This document shows positions 1-6,172 of a stretch of 20,945 bases of DNA, piece by piece. Each line of letters starts with the position of its first letter. The first letter of the stretch is position 1. The stretch covers positions 1-20,945 of the forward strand of contig CAYVNU010000021.1 in NCBI GenBank assembly GCA_964453265.1, given 5' to 3'. A program made the translations under genes and the position numbers. A model generated the notes under the pieces. The model searched no databases. It saw nothing but the letters and a program-made list of their open reading frames with translations, and was not told where the DNA came from. Source of the stretch: CAYVNU01 sp964453265 (GTDB lineage Bacteria > Patescibacteriota > Doudnabacteria > UBA920).

Positions 1-56
1 GCTTCGACATTATGTACTCAATCGTTTTGCAACGACATAAGTTGTTGAACTGCTTG

Positions 57-87
57 CACTGCGTAGCCCTTTATGGGCGAAGCAGTG
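57..87 (-). repeat. Hairpin repeat (CTTCG/CTACG family) touching the tRNA-Val 3' end
   Basis: On the minus strand the arms CACTGC and GCAGTG enclose CTTCG, a CCC/GGG stem with a short A/T loop, and CTACG. The first arm overlaps the encoded CCA of tRNA-Val, so the hairpin starts exactly where the tRNA ends. The same core with different arms recurs at 230-255, 5356-5390, 9683-9708 and 15927-15952. It may act as a terminator or processing signal for the tRNA, but there is no strong T-run. Confidence 0.7.
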
Positions 88-162
88 GTGGGCGATAAAG
101 GATTCGAACCTTTGGCCTTCTCGGTGTAAACGAGACGCTCTAACCAGCTGAGCTAATCGCCC
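86..162 (-). tRNA. tRNA-Val(TAC)
   Basis: The minus strand folds as a full cloverleaf. The acceptor GGGCGAT pairs with ATCGCCC, the D arm is AGCTC/GAGC, and the anticodon stem TCTCG/CGAGA closes the loop TTTACAC with anticodon TAC. The T arm carries GGTTCGAATCC. Discriminator A and CCA are encoded in the DNA (plus-strand tggt at 86-89). The 77-nt length and the U at position 33 are normal. A 15-nt copy of its 5' end lies upstream at 256-270. Confidence 0.96.
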
Positions 163-229
163 CTACTTACGTTGAAGCATCGTAGGGCAAGAATTTTTAC
201 ACTCTTTTGTGGTAGACTACAACTTCTCG

Positions 230-255
230 TCCTTCGTAGCCTTGGCGAAGGAGGA
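230..255 (-). repeat. Hairpin repeat (CTTCG/CTACG family) beside a tRNA-Val fragment
   Basis: Read on the minus strand, arms of about TCCTC and GAAGGA enclose CTTCG, a CC-aa-GG stem and CTACG. It immediately follows a 15-nt fragment of the tRNA-Val 5' end in the tRNA's own orientation. The core matches 57-87 while the arms differ. Confidence 0.65.
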
Positions 256-270
256 AGCTAATCGCCCCTA
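256..270 (-). pseudogene. tRNA-Val 5'-end fragment
   Basis: These 15 bases are identical to 151-165, which is the base pair just upstream plus the first dozen bases of the tRNA-Val gene (GGGCGATTAGCT on the minus strand). Identity stops abruptly at the hairpin repeat at 230-255. It is a partial duplication without a cloverleaf and so presumably inert. Confidence 0.6.
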
Positions 271-372
271 TAATATGCTTTTAGCTTTTGAAAAGTCGCA
301 GGACAGGGCTTATAAAGTTAAACCTTAATCGCCTAAAACCTTTTTTCTTATCAGGCTAACTGAAATACTATA

Positions 373-690
373 TCAAAAAAAAGTTTTTTTGACAAGTCTT
401 TCAGTCAGCTCGGTTAATGCTTTAATGCTGTCATCTTTCGAGGTTTTACAGCGTTTTTCCACGCTGCATTTTACACATTTTTGAGTTAAAATATACTCTC
501 CATTTTTAAGCTCTAAGTTTATAGGCTCCATTAGGCCTTTGCACTTTTCTGCCCTATCGCCTGGATTTACATCTACATGTTTGCTCCATAGGCAATTTGG
601 ACAATGGTTAGTGTAACCATTGCCTATGACCTTTTTTTTACAATGTCCGCAAGTAAAATTTTCAGTTTTCTTGGCAAATGTTTGACTCAT
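373..690 (-). CDS. RNHCP-domain zinc-ribbon protein
   Basis: This 105-residue protein matches the RNHCP family, named for its conserved Arg-Asn-His-Cys-Pro core; here the core reads TNHCP at residues 27-31. Cysteine pairs at C14/C17, C30/C33 and C72/C75, with C50 and C81, look like ligands for two zinc sites. The run HVDVNPGDRAEKCKGLMEPI (38-57) is the most family-typical stretch. The biochemical role of the family is not established; a nucleic-acid or protein-binding zinc fold is an inference. It diverges from prs, sharing the 691-850 spacer. A TATACA box lies four bases before the ATG, suggesting a very short or absent leader. The stop is TGA, which argues against recoding of UGA in this organism. 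Confidence 0.85.
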   Translation of the reverse strand: MSQTFAKKTENFTCGHCKKKVIGNGYTNHCPNCLWSKHVDVNPGDRAEKCKGLMEPINLELKNGEYILTQKCVKCSVEKRCKTSKDDSIKALTELTERLVKKTFF

Positions 691-833
691 ACCCTGTATA
701 CCAACTTCCCATTTTATTTACTTATTAAAACTATTTTGCTAAATAAGCCTATAATACTTACGCATAGCTTCCATATACTATGGAAAGTCGTATTACAGGG
801 CATAAAAAAATGTTAGCATAAATTATTAAATTT

Positions 834-842
834 TGGTATTAT
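834..842 (+). promoter_or_regulatory. Extended -10 promoter of prs
   Basis: TGGTATTAT fits an extended -10 (TGnTATAAT type). The expected transcription start, about seven bases downstream, falls at 849-851, on or next to the prs ATG at 851. The prs mRNA may therefore be leaderless. No Shine-Dalgarno sequence precedes the start. Confidence 0.5.
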
Positions 843-850
843 GGTTTTGT

Positions 851-1711
851 ATGGCACAAACAATAAAACTTATTTCTTCAACCTTTGCCGATATTTTTGA
901 GCCCAATATTGAAATTGGTTTTTTTCCCGATGGCGACAGTCACGTGGTCATACCCCAGCTTGCTGAAATTAAAGATAATGACGTTTTAATATTTCACCGT
1001 TTGTATCCCAAGCAAAACACCAACATTTTGGTGTTTTTATTTATGCTTGATGCATTAAAGAATGCTGGCGCAAAAAACATTAGCGCGGTATGCCCATATC
1101 TTCCCTACTCTAGGCAAGATAAAGAAAAGCTTCCCGGTGAGTTAACCTTGGCTTCTAATTTTTGCAGAAGTTTAAAGAATGTAGGATTAAATAAATTAAT
1201 TACTTTTGATTGTCACTTTTTAAATCAAACCGGAGAGCAGGAATTTGCCGGATTAAAAATTGAAAATATATCACTAGGGCCAGAGCTTATAAAACAAGTC
1301 TCTGAATTATTTAAAGGTGAAGAATTTGAAATAATCGGTCCGGATGATGGCAGTAGGTACTTAGTTGAAGGGCATGGTGGCAAGGCATTAAAAAAAGTCA
1401 GAAAAGAATATGTTGGCAATAAAGTCTCTTATAGAGATGTTCATGAAATAAGCGGAGAACTTGAGGTAAAAAATAAAAATGTTTTAATTTTAGACGACAT
1501 GATTTCCAGTGGCAGCACAATGATAAAAGCTTTGGAGAAAATGACGGCCGCAGGTGCAAAAAATATTGCATGCGCAGCAACTCACGGACTTTTTTTATTT
1601 GACTGCCTCGATAAAATTAAGCAATTTACCCCAAATATTTTTTCAACCAATACCATTGAAAACTCCCAGGTAAAATTTAATATAAAAGATAAATTGACAC
1701 ACATTAATTAA
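851..1711 (+). CDS. prs: Ribose-phosphate pyrophosphokinase (PRPP synthetase)
   Basis: Makes PRPP from ribose 5-phosphate and ATP in the cytoplasm, supplying the PyrE gene next door. The family signatures are in order: FPDGDSHVVIP (25-35), the PYLPYSRQDK flexible loop (82-91), DCH (121-123), GPDDGS (163-168), and the PRPP-binding loop VLILDDMISSGSTM (211-224). At 286 residues it is shorter than the usual 310-320. An upstream in-frame ATG at 833 would add six residues, but it lies within the apparent -10 region, so ATG 851 is preferred; the protein then begins MAQTIKL. It is first of four pyrimidine-related genes on this strand. The DGDS and SSGST variants are conservative versions of DGE and DTGGT. 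Confidence 0.95.
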   Translation: MAQTIKLISSTFADIFEPNIEIGFFPDGDSHVVIPQLAEIKDNDVLIFHRLYPKQNTNILVFLFMLDALKNAGAKNISAVCPYLPYSRQDKEKLPGELTLASNFCRSLKNVGLNKLITFDCHFLNQTGEQEFAGLKIENISLGPELIKQVSELFKGEEFEIIGPDDGSRYLVEGHGGKALKKVRKEYVGNKVSYRDVHEISGELEVKNKNVLILDDMISSGSTMIKALEKMTAAGAKNIACAATHGLFLFDCLDKIKQFTPNIFSTNTIENSQVKFNIKDKLTHIN

Positions 1712-1722
1712 TAAATAATAGA

Positions 1723-1828
1723 GTGTCATCCCGAGCGACGAGGCATCCCTTAATTGTTAATTATCATAAGATGCAAATTAACTCTCAGCAATGGATTCCT
1801 CTCCGCCTCATGAGGATTGGAATGGCAC
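1723..1828. repeat. MITE-like element with imperfect terminal inverted repeats
   Basis: The element opens with GTGTCATCCCGAGC and closes with GGATTGGAATGGCAC, which are imperfect inverted repeats. Inner GAGG/CCTC words also pair. It fills most of the prs-pyrE spacer and carries no ORF. Non-coding elements with TGTCATCC/GGAATGRCA ends are common in bacteria, so this is probably a non-autonomous mobile or REP-type repeat. No target duplication was recognised. Confidence 0.5.
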
Positions 1829-1843
1829 GATTAAAATAATCTT

Positions 1844-2473
1844 ATGTCACAAGTTTTAGATTTACTTAAACAAACCGGAGCGGTTTTAACCGACAGTCAC
1901 TTTGTAGGAACCTCAGGCAAACATTTTGCGACCTATATAAACAAAGACGCGCTTTACCCGCACACAAAGGAAACTTCCGCTGTATGTAAATTAATGGCGG
2001 AAAAAGTTAAAGATTTAGAAATAGACGCGGTAATTGGCCCTTCGGTGGGCGGAATAATTTTGTCGCAGTGGATAGCGCATCATCTTTCTCAAATAAAAGA
2101 TAAAGAAGTCTTGGGAATTTACACAGAAAAAAATGAAGAAGGGAATCAAATTTTTAAACGCGGATACGACAAACGAGTTGCAGGGAAGAAAGTTGTTATA
2201 GTAGAAGATTTAACAACAACCGGCGGTAGTGCTAAAAAAGTTGTGGAAACTGCTAAAGCGGCCGGAGCAGAAGTTATGGGCGTGGTGGTCATGGTAAACA
2301 AAAACCCGAAAGAAGTAACTAGCGAGTTTTTTGGCGTACCGTTTTACTTTTTAGATGTTTTGGAAGTTCCGGTTTATGACGAAGCGGAATGCCCTTTATG
2401 TAAATCTGGCGTGCCAATAGATGTCCGTGTTGGTCACGGACAAAAATATTTATCCGAGCACTCAAAAACTTAA
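1844..2473 (+). CDS. pyrE: Orotate phosphoribosyltransferase
   Basis: Joins orotate to PRPP to give orotidine 5'-phosphate, the fifth step of UMP synthesis. The PRPP-binding motif VVIVEDLTTTGGS is at 117-129, and an earlier phosphate-binding stretch IGPSVGG is at 64-70. The C-terminal CPLCKSGVPID (183-193) is typical of the longer OPRTase subtype. Its 209 residues are within the family range. ATG 1844 follows the MITE-like repeat by 15 bases with no clear ribosome binding site. The enzyme sits directly between the sources of its substrate and product partners (prs upstream, pyrF downstream). Confidence 0.95.
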   Translation: MSQVLDLLKQTGAVLTDSHFVGTSGKHFATYINKDALYPHTKETSAVCKLMAEKVKDLEIDAVIGPSVGGIILSQWIAHHLSQIKDKEVLGIYTEKNEEGNQIFKRGYDKRVAGKKVVIVEDLTTTGGSAKKVVETAKAAGAEVMGVVVMVNKNPKEVTSEFFGVPFYFLDVLEVPVYDEAECPLCKSGVPIDVRVGHGQKYLSEHSKT

Positions 2474-2540
2474 ACGAATAATTAGGCTTTTTAAAGCTTT
2501 CTACCGTTAACGCAGAATAAAAGATTAAAAAATAAACCAA

Positions 2541-2574
2541 CTTTACATAGTTCACGGCCGTGAACTATGTAAAG
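2541..2574. repeat. Perfect 34-bp palindrome ahead of pyrF
   Basis: The half-site CTTTACATAGTTCACGG is followed at once by its exact reverse complement, with no spacer. It ends 10 bases before the pyrF ATG. It could be an operator, an mRNA hairpin over the translation start region, or a repeat; there is no T-run to make it a terminator. Confidence 0.75.
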
Positions 2575-2584
2575 TAATTAAATT

Positions 2585-3415
2585 ATGTCACCAGCAAAAG
2601 AAAAATATAATACGCGAGCGGAAAAAGTAAATTCTTTAGTTTGTGTTGGCTTAGATAGCGAGTTTGAAAAGTTGCCAGCGCAGTTTAAAGACAAAGAATT
2701 TCCGCAGTTTGAGTTTAATAAATACATAATTGACCAAACTGCTGAGTTTGCAGTTGCGTTTAAACCAAACAGCGCGTTTTATGAAGCGCGAGGAGAGCAA
2801 GGGTGGAAAGAGCTTAAAATGACAATGGACTATTTGTCATCGAATTATCCCGATGTATTTACTATTTGCGACGCAAAACGCGCGGATATAGGCAATACTA
2901 ACAACGGCTACGTAAAGGCAATTTTTGATGAATTAAAGTTCGATGCTATTACACTTCATCCGTATTTAGGTAAAGAAGCATTAAAACCATTCCTTGATCG
3001 TTCCGATAAAATATCAATTATATTATGTAGAACTTCTAACCCTGGCGCTGGCGAGATCCAGGATTTGTTTTTATCTCCCTCCCCTTCTGAGGGGAGGGTT
3101 GGGGAGAGGTTGTCTTTATGGCAGACTGTAGCAGAAAAAGTTTCTCAAGATTGGAACTATAATCACAATTGTATGTTGGTAGTGGGAGCAACTTATCCAG
3201 AAGAAATGAAAATAATTCGATCGGTAGCTGATGATATGACCTTGCTTGTTCCGGGCGTAGGCGCGCAAGGCGGCGATGTAGAAGCTGTAGTAAAAGCCGG
3301 CAAGAATAGTAAAAATTTAGGTATGATAATAAATTCCTCTCGTGGCATAATTTTTGCGGAAAATCCTGGCGAGGAGGCAAAAAAATTAAGAGATGAAATT
3401 AATAAGTATAGATAA
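2585..3415 (+). CDS. pyrF: Orotidine 5'-phosphate decarboxylase (long type)
   Basis: Decarboxylates OMP to UMP, the last step of the pathway. The catalytic motif DAKRADIGNT is at 96-105 (Asp/Lys/Asp network). Further family marks are LHPYLG (124-129), RTSNPGAGEIQDL (149-161), the phosphate-binding PGVGAQGGD (233-241) and NSSRGIIFA (260-268). Its 276 residues fit the longer OMPdecase subgroup. Residues about 162-177 are unusual: they are encoded by a palindromic repeat (3074-3107) inserted in frame between GEIQDL and LWQTVAEKV, in a region expected to be a surface loop away from the catalytic residues. All catalytic motifs are intact, so the enzyme is probably active. Confidence 0.94.
   Translation: MSPAKEKYNTRAEKVNSLVCVGLDSEFEKLPAQFKDKEFPQFEFNKYIIDQTAEFAVAFKPNSAFYEARGEQGWKELKMTMDYLSSNYPDVFTICDAKRADIGNTNNGYVKAIFDELKFDAITLHPYLGKEALKPFLDRSDKISIILCRTSNPGAGEIQDLFLSPSPSEGRVGERLSLWQTVAEKVSQDWNYNHNCMLVVGATYPEEMKIIRSVADDMTLLVPGVGAQGGDVEAVVKAGKNSKNLGMIINSSRGIIFAENPGEEAKKLRDEINKYR
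3074..3107. repeat. In-frame palindromic repeat inside pyrF
   Basis: The inner arms TCCCCT and AGGGGA flank tctg, and an outer TCTCCC pairs with GGGAGA. It is G/C-rich and low-complexity, unlike the surrounding AT-rich coding sequence. It encodes SPSPSEGRVGER, a peptide with no place in the OMP decarboxylase family. Length and phase keep the frame open. Confidence 0.75.
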
Positions 3416-3426
3416 TATTGTTTGAG

Positions 3427-3459
3427 CCCCAGTACTAGAAACGTTGTTTCAGTACGGGG
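3427..3459. repeat. Hairpin in the pyrF-pyrD spacer
   Basis: Three stacked stems CCCC/GGGG, GTACT/AGTAC and GAAAC/GTTTC are separated by single-base bulges around a gtt loop. It follows pyrF by 11 bases and has no T-run, so it is more likely a repeat or mRNA structure than a terminator. Confidence 0.55.
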
Positions 3460-3475
3460 TAAACTTGTCGAGAAC

Positions 3476-3511
3476 AAATTTAGCTTCTCCCCAAGGTCGA
3501 AGACTAAATTT
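3476..3511. repeat. Hairpin repeat (TTCGACC/GGAGAA family) just before pyrD
   Basis: The outer arms AAATTTAG and CTAAATTT enclose CTTCTCC, ccaa and GGTCGAAG. It ends two bases before the pyrD ATG, so in mRNA it would cover the ribosome-binding region. Two close relatives lie inside the ligase gene at 18656-18678 and 18696-18735; the preceding bases gAGAACAAATTT are shared with the first of these. Confidence 0.65.
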
Positions 3512-3513
3512 TC

Positions 3514-4575
3514 ATGTACAAACTTCTCCGTCCCCTATTATTTAAAATAGACAGCGAAACCATCCACGACAAAATGTTAACTTTGGGTGGTTTTTTGCAT
3601 AGTATTCATTTAGACAGCGCGTTATCTTTGTTCTATAAATACGAGCATCAAAGCCTGGAGCAAAAAGTTTTTGGTTTAGATTTTAAAAATCCGGTTGGGT
3701 TAGCTGGTGGCTTTGACAAAGGCGCAAAAATTACAAGGTTTTTGGAAAATTTGGGTTTTGGTTTTTTGGAAGTTGGAACAGTTACTCAGCATGCGCAGGA
3801 AGGAAACCCAAAACCTAGAATATTTAGGCTGCCGGCTGACAAAGCGCTTATAAATCGAATGGGTTTTAATAATCATGGAGCAGATGCTTTGGCAGAAAAA
3901 ATAAGCAATGTAAATTTAACAACTCCGCTTGGTATAAGCATTGGCAAATCTAAGATTACTGATTTAAATAATGCCGTAGCTGACTATTTATATTCTTTTG
4001 AAAAGCTTTATAAATATGGAGATTACTTTGCTGTGAATATTAGTTCGCCCAATACTCCGGGGCTAAGGCAACTACAAGATAAAAGTTTTTTAGTAGATAT
4101 TTTATCTTCTTTGGAAAATTACCGCAGTAAGCAAAATTTGCGAAAACCAATTTTAGTAAAAATTGCACCTGACTTGGAGTTTGAAGCAATTGATGAAGTT
4201 TTAGAAGTTTGTTTAAATTTAAAAATCGACGGGGTTATTGCCACGAACACTACTGTCGGAAGAGTGGGTTTAAAAACCCAAATTAATGAAACTGGGGGTT
4301 TAAGTGGGTTGCCGTTAAAAGAAAAATCTACACAAATAATTCGGCACATTCATTCACAGTCACCTGTCCTGCCAGTAATTGGCGTAGGCGGTATTTTTAG
4401 TGCTGGGGATGCTTATGAAAAAATTAAAGCTGGAGCATCACTTATACAAATTTATACCGGCCTTATTTATGAAGGACCGGGGTTGGTTAAGAAAATAAAT
4501 AAAGGATTAGTTGAGTTTTTAAAAAGGGATGGGTTGAAAAATATTTCTGAGGCGGTTGGGGTTGAAGCTCATTAA
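3514..4575 (+). CDS. pyrD: Dihydroorotate dehydrogenase, class 2 (quinone type)
   Basis: Oxidises dihydroorotate to orotate using FMN. Class 2 membership is shown by the N-terminal helical extension (residues 1-45), EVGTVTQHAQEGNPKPRIFR (86-105), NRMGFNN (114-120), and NISSPNTPGLR (175-185), whose serine is the class 2 catalytic base. FMN-binding VKIAPD (215-220), ATNTT (243-247) and GVGGIFSAGDA (310-320) follow. Its 353 residues are a normal length. Class 2 enzymes are membrane-associated and pass electrons to quinone, which is notable because many CPR bacteria lack a respiratory chain. The start codon is nearly buried in a hairpin repeat with no visible Shine-Dalgarno site, so the start is less certain than the identity. 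Confidence 0.95.
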   Translation: MYKLLRPLLFKIDSETIHDKMLTLGGFLHSIHLDSALSLFYKYEHQSLEQKVFGLDFKNPVGLAGGFDKGAKITRFLENLGFGFLEVGTVTQHAQEGNPKPRIFRLPADKALINRMGFNNHGADALAEKISNVNLTTPLGISIGKSKITDLNNAVADYLYSFEKLYKYGDYFAVNISSPNTPGLRQLQDKSFLVDILSSLENYRSKQNLRKPILVKIAPDLEFEAIDEVLEVCLNLKIDGVIATNTTVGRVGLKTQINETGGLSGLPLKEKSTQIIRHIHSQSPVLPVIGVGGIFSAGDAYEKIKAGASLIQIYTGLIYEGPGLVKKINKGLVEFLKRDGLKNISEAVGVEAH

Positions 4576-4581
4576 TTTTTT

Positions 4582-4590
4582 TGTTATAAT
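4582..4590 (+). promoter_or_regulatory. Extended -10 promoter of the LAGLIDADG ORF
   Basis: TGTTATAAT is a perfect extended -10, eight bases after the pyrD stop. The predicted start of transcription near 4597 leaves a leader of about 20 bases before ATG 4617. The transcript would continue into tRNA-Leu. Confidence 0.6.
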
Positions 4591-4616
4591 TGGTATACGC
4601 TTTTAGCTTGAGTTAT

Positions 4617-5273
4617 ATGCAACCAAAAACAATTATTAAAACCGATTGGTCAAAGAAACTTGCTTATGCTGTGGGTTTAATAACTACTGATGGAAATCTT
4701 TCCAAAGATGCAAGGCATATGACTTTTGTTTCTAAAGATTTAGATTTGGTTAAAATTTTTTCCAAATGCTTAGGAATTAATAATAAAATCAGCTTAAAGC
4801 GTGGGGGTTTTACTAATAGTCAGCTTTCTAGTTTCGTGCAATTTACAAATGTTAAATTTTATAAATTTTTATTGAGCATAGGTTTAATGCCCGCGAAGTC
4901 AAAGATTTTAAAGCAAATAGATATTCCCAATAAATATTTCTTTCATTTTTTGAGAGGTCATTTTGACGGAGATGGAACTTTTTATTCCTATTGGGATAAG
5001 CGATGGAAATCTAGTTTTATGTTTTATTTAAGTTTTGCGTCAGCTAGTTTGGAGCATTTAGTGTGGTTAAGAAGTAAAATTAATGAGCTATTGGGTCTTA
5101 ATGGTGAGTTAAAGAAATTGCCTTACGGAGGTGTCTATAAATTAAATTATGCTAAAAAAGAAGGGGGTGTTATTTTAAAAAAACTCTATGCGAATTCGGT
5201 TGGTATAAGGCTTGATAGGAAGTATAAAAAAGTCTATAATGCATTAGTTATAGCTAAAAAAAGTACATTTTAA
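4617..5273 (+). CDS. LAGLIDADG-family homing-endonuclease-like protein
   Basis: This 218-residue protein has two LAGLIDADG-type helices: LAYAVGLITTDG (about 15-26) and LRGHFDGDG (about 117-125), each ending in the acidic residue that binds the catalytic metal. This is the architecture of a single-chain endonuclease. The C-terminal block KLPYGGVYKLNYAKKEGG resembles KLPYGMCRVNVKKGG in the second ORF at 19701. ATG 4617 is chosen over an earlier in-frame ATG at 4590 because the latter overlaps the -10 box. The stop codon ends one base before tRNA-Leu. There is no intron or intein context, so it is free-standing. Whether it still cuts DNA is unknown. Confidence 0.85.
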   Translation: MQPKTIIKTDWSKKLAYAVGLITTDGNLSKDARHMTFVSKDLDLVKIFSKCLGINNKISLKRGGFTNSQLSSFVQFTNVKFYKFLLSIGLMPAKSKILKQIDIPNKYFFHFLRGHFDGDGTFYSYWDKRWKSSFMFYLSFASASLEHLVWLRSKINELLGLNGELKKLPYGGVYKLNYAKKEGGVILKKLYANSVGIRLDRKYKKVYNALVIAKKSTF

Positions 5274-5274
5274 T

Positions 5275-5358
5275 GCCCGGGTGGTGGAATGGCATACACG
5301 TGCGCTTGAGGTGCGCATGCCTTTTGGCTTGAGGGTTCGAGTCCCTCCTCGGGCACCA
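5275..5358 (+). tRNA. tRNA-Leu(GAG)
   Basis: The acceptor GCCCGGG pairs with CTCGGGC through one G-U pair. The anticodon stem TGCGC/GCGCA closes TTGAGGT with anticodon GAG. A long variable arm GCC-tttt-GGC marks a class II tRNA as expected for Leu. The T arm is GGGTTCGAGTCCC and CCA is encoded. It is intact and intronless although the LAGLIDADG ORF abuts its 5' end. Confidence 0.96.
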
Positions 5359-5390
5359 GACTTCGTCCGCCTCAGGCGGACTACGTCTGG
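5356..5390 (+). repeat. Hairpin repeat (CTTCG/CTACG family) on the tRNA-Leu 3' end
   Basis: The arms CCAGAC and GTCTGG enclose CTTCG, the stem TCCGCCT/AGGCGGA and CTACG. The first arm uses the CCA of tRNA-Leu, exactly as at tRNA-Val (57-87). This is the clearest copy of the family. It is followed by a small hairpin CCACAAA-g-TTTGTGG at 5396-5410. Confidence 0.75.
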
Positions 5391-5453
5391 CTTCGCCACA
5401 AAGTTTGTGGTTTGAGTCTAGATGGTGTAATAAGTTGCAAGATGCGAAGTCTA

Positions 5454-5488
5454 GTCCGCCGAATCCGCCTTAGGCGGAGTAGGTGGAC
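5454..5488 (+). repeat. Nested hairpin repeat before the FMN reductase
   Basis: The outer arms GTCCGCC and GGTGGAC surround the inner stem TCCGCCT/AGGCGGA with internal loops GAA and GTA. The inner stem is identical to that of 5356-5390, so it is a divergent relative. It lies 16 bases before ATG 5505. Confidence 0.6.
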
Positions 5489-5504
5489 AGAACAAATCAT
5501 TTTT

Positions 5505-6077
5505 ATGTTTATCCCCGTTGTATTAGGATCAGTAAGAGAACAACGCAGGAGCCTGGCTCCAGCTAAGTTGTTAGTGGAAAAAATTATTGCAGCCGGGCAT
5601 GAATCACAGTTGGTAGACTTTAAAGAAATGCCTTTGCCATTTTATAATTTGGACACTGTACCGGTGGCTTTAAAAGGTAAATATCCAAATGAAAATGCGC
5701 AAAAGTGGAGTAGTATAGCAAACAGAGCCGATGCTTTCGTTTTAATAGTAAGTGAATATAACCACGGTTATTCCGCAGTACTTAAGAATGCTTTAGATTG
5801 GCTGTATATGGAATTTAATAGAAAACCTTTTGGTATGGTTGGTGTGTCGGACGGCAAATATGGCGCTATTCGCGGTATGGAACAGCTAAGACAAGTTATA
5901 GAAAACTTTGGCGCAGTCGCTTTGAGAGAAGTAGTGCCCTTTGGTCCGGTGCAAGATGCTTTTGATACCGACGGAAAGCTTATAGACGAAAGTTATTTAA
6001 AAAAAATCGACGGACTTTTAAAAGTTTTAGTAGAGTTTGCAGAAGCAATGAAACCTATAAGGCCTCAATTGAAATAA
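5505..6077 (+). CDS. NAD(P)H-dependent FMN reductase, flavodoxin fold
   Basis: This 190-residue cytoplasmic flavoprotein carries the FMN phosphate-binding loop GSVREQRRS (residues 8-16) right after the first strand, and SEYNHGYS (about 83-90), the family's PEYNHGYP motif. A glycine-rich stretch SDGKYGAIRG follows. Members transfer hydride from NAD(P)H to FMN, quinones or azo compounds; the substrate here cannot be told. The start is placed at ATG 5505 because the protein then begins with the usual short strand MFIPVVLGS. The 31 codons upstream in the same frame are repeat-derived and rich in Arg/Ser. It could serve redox balance or, speculatively, feed electrons linked to the PyrD reaction. 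Confidence 0.9.
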   Translation: MFIPVVLGSVREQRRSLAPAKLLVEKIIAAGHESQLVDFKEMPLPFYNLDTVPVALKGKYPNENAQKWSSIANRADAFVLIVSEYNHGYSAVLKNALDWLYMEFNRKPFGMVGVSDGKYGAIRGMEQLRQVIENFGAVALREVVPFGPVQDAFDTDGKLIDESYLKKIDGLLKVLVEFAEAMKPIRPQLK

Positions 6078-6095
6078 GATTACTAATGCACGAAT

Positions 6096-6172
6096 ATCAC
6101 AAATAACACTAAACCCTCAGAATCCTGAGGGTTTTAAATTTGTGTCATTCATGTGGTTAGTGTATTTGTGAT
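6096..6172. repeat. Inverted array of CACnAAT words around a terminator
   Basis: ATCACAAATAACACTAA at 6096-6112 is mirrored by TTAGTGTATTTGTGAT at 6157-6172, with one indel. Words of the CACnAAT type recur about every nine bases on both sides. The array ends exactly at the nrnA stop codon and has the terminator at its centre. Confidence 0.55.
6111..6135. terminator. Bidirectional terminator between the FMN reductase gene and nrnA
   Basis: The stem CCCTCAG-aatc-CTGAGGG is flanked by AAA on the left and TTTT on the right, so it can end transcription of both convergent genes. Confidence 0.8.

Noticed and set aside
604..816. 70-codon plus-strand open frame over the RNHCP gene 5' end and the prs spacer
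   Set aside because: It is antisense to conserved zinc-ligand codons and then runs through the AT-rich divergent promoter region.
5412..5504. Upstream extension of the FMN reductase to an ATG at 5412
   Set aside because: The extra 31 residues are encoded by repeat sequence and are Arg/Ser-rich; the family starts with the strand that begins at ATG 5505.
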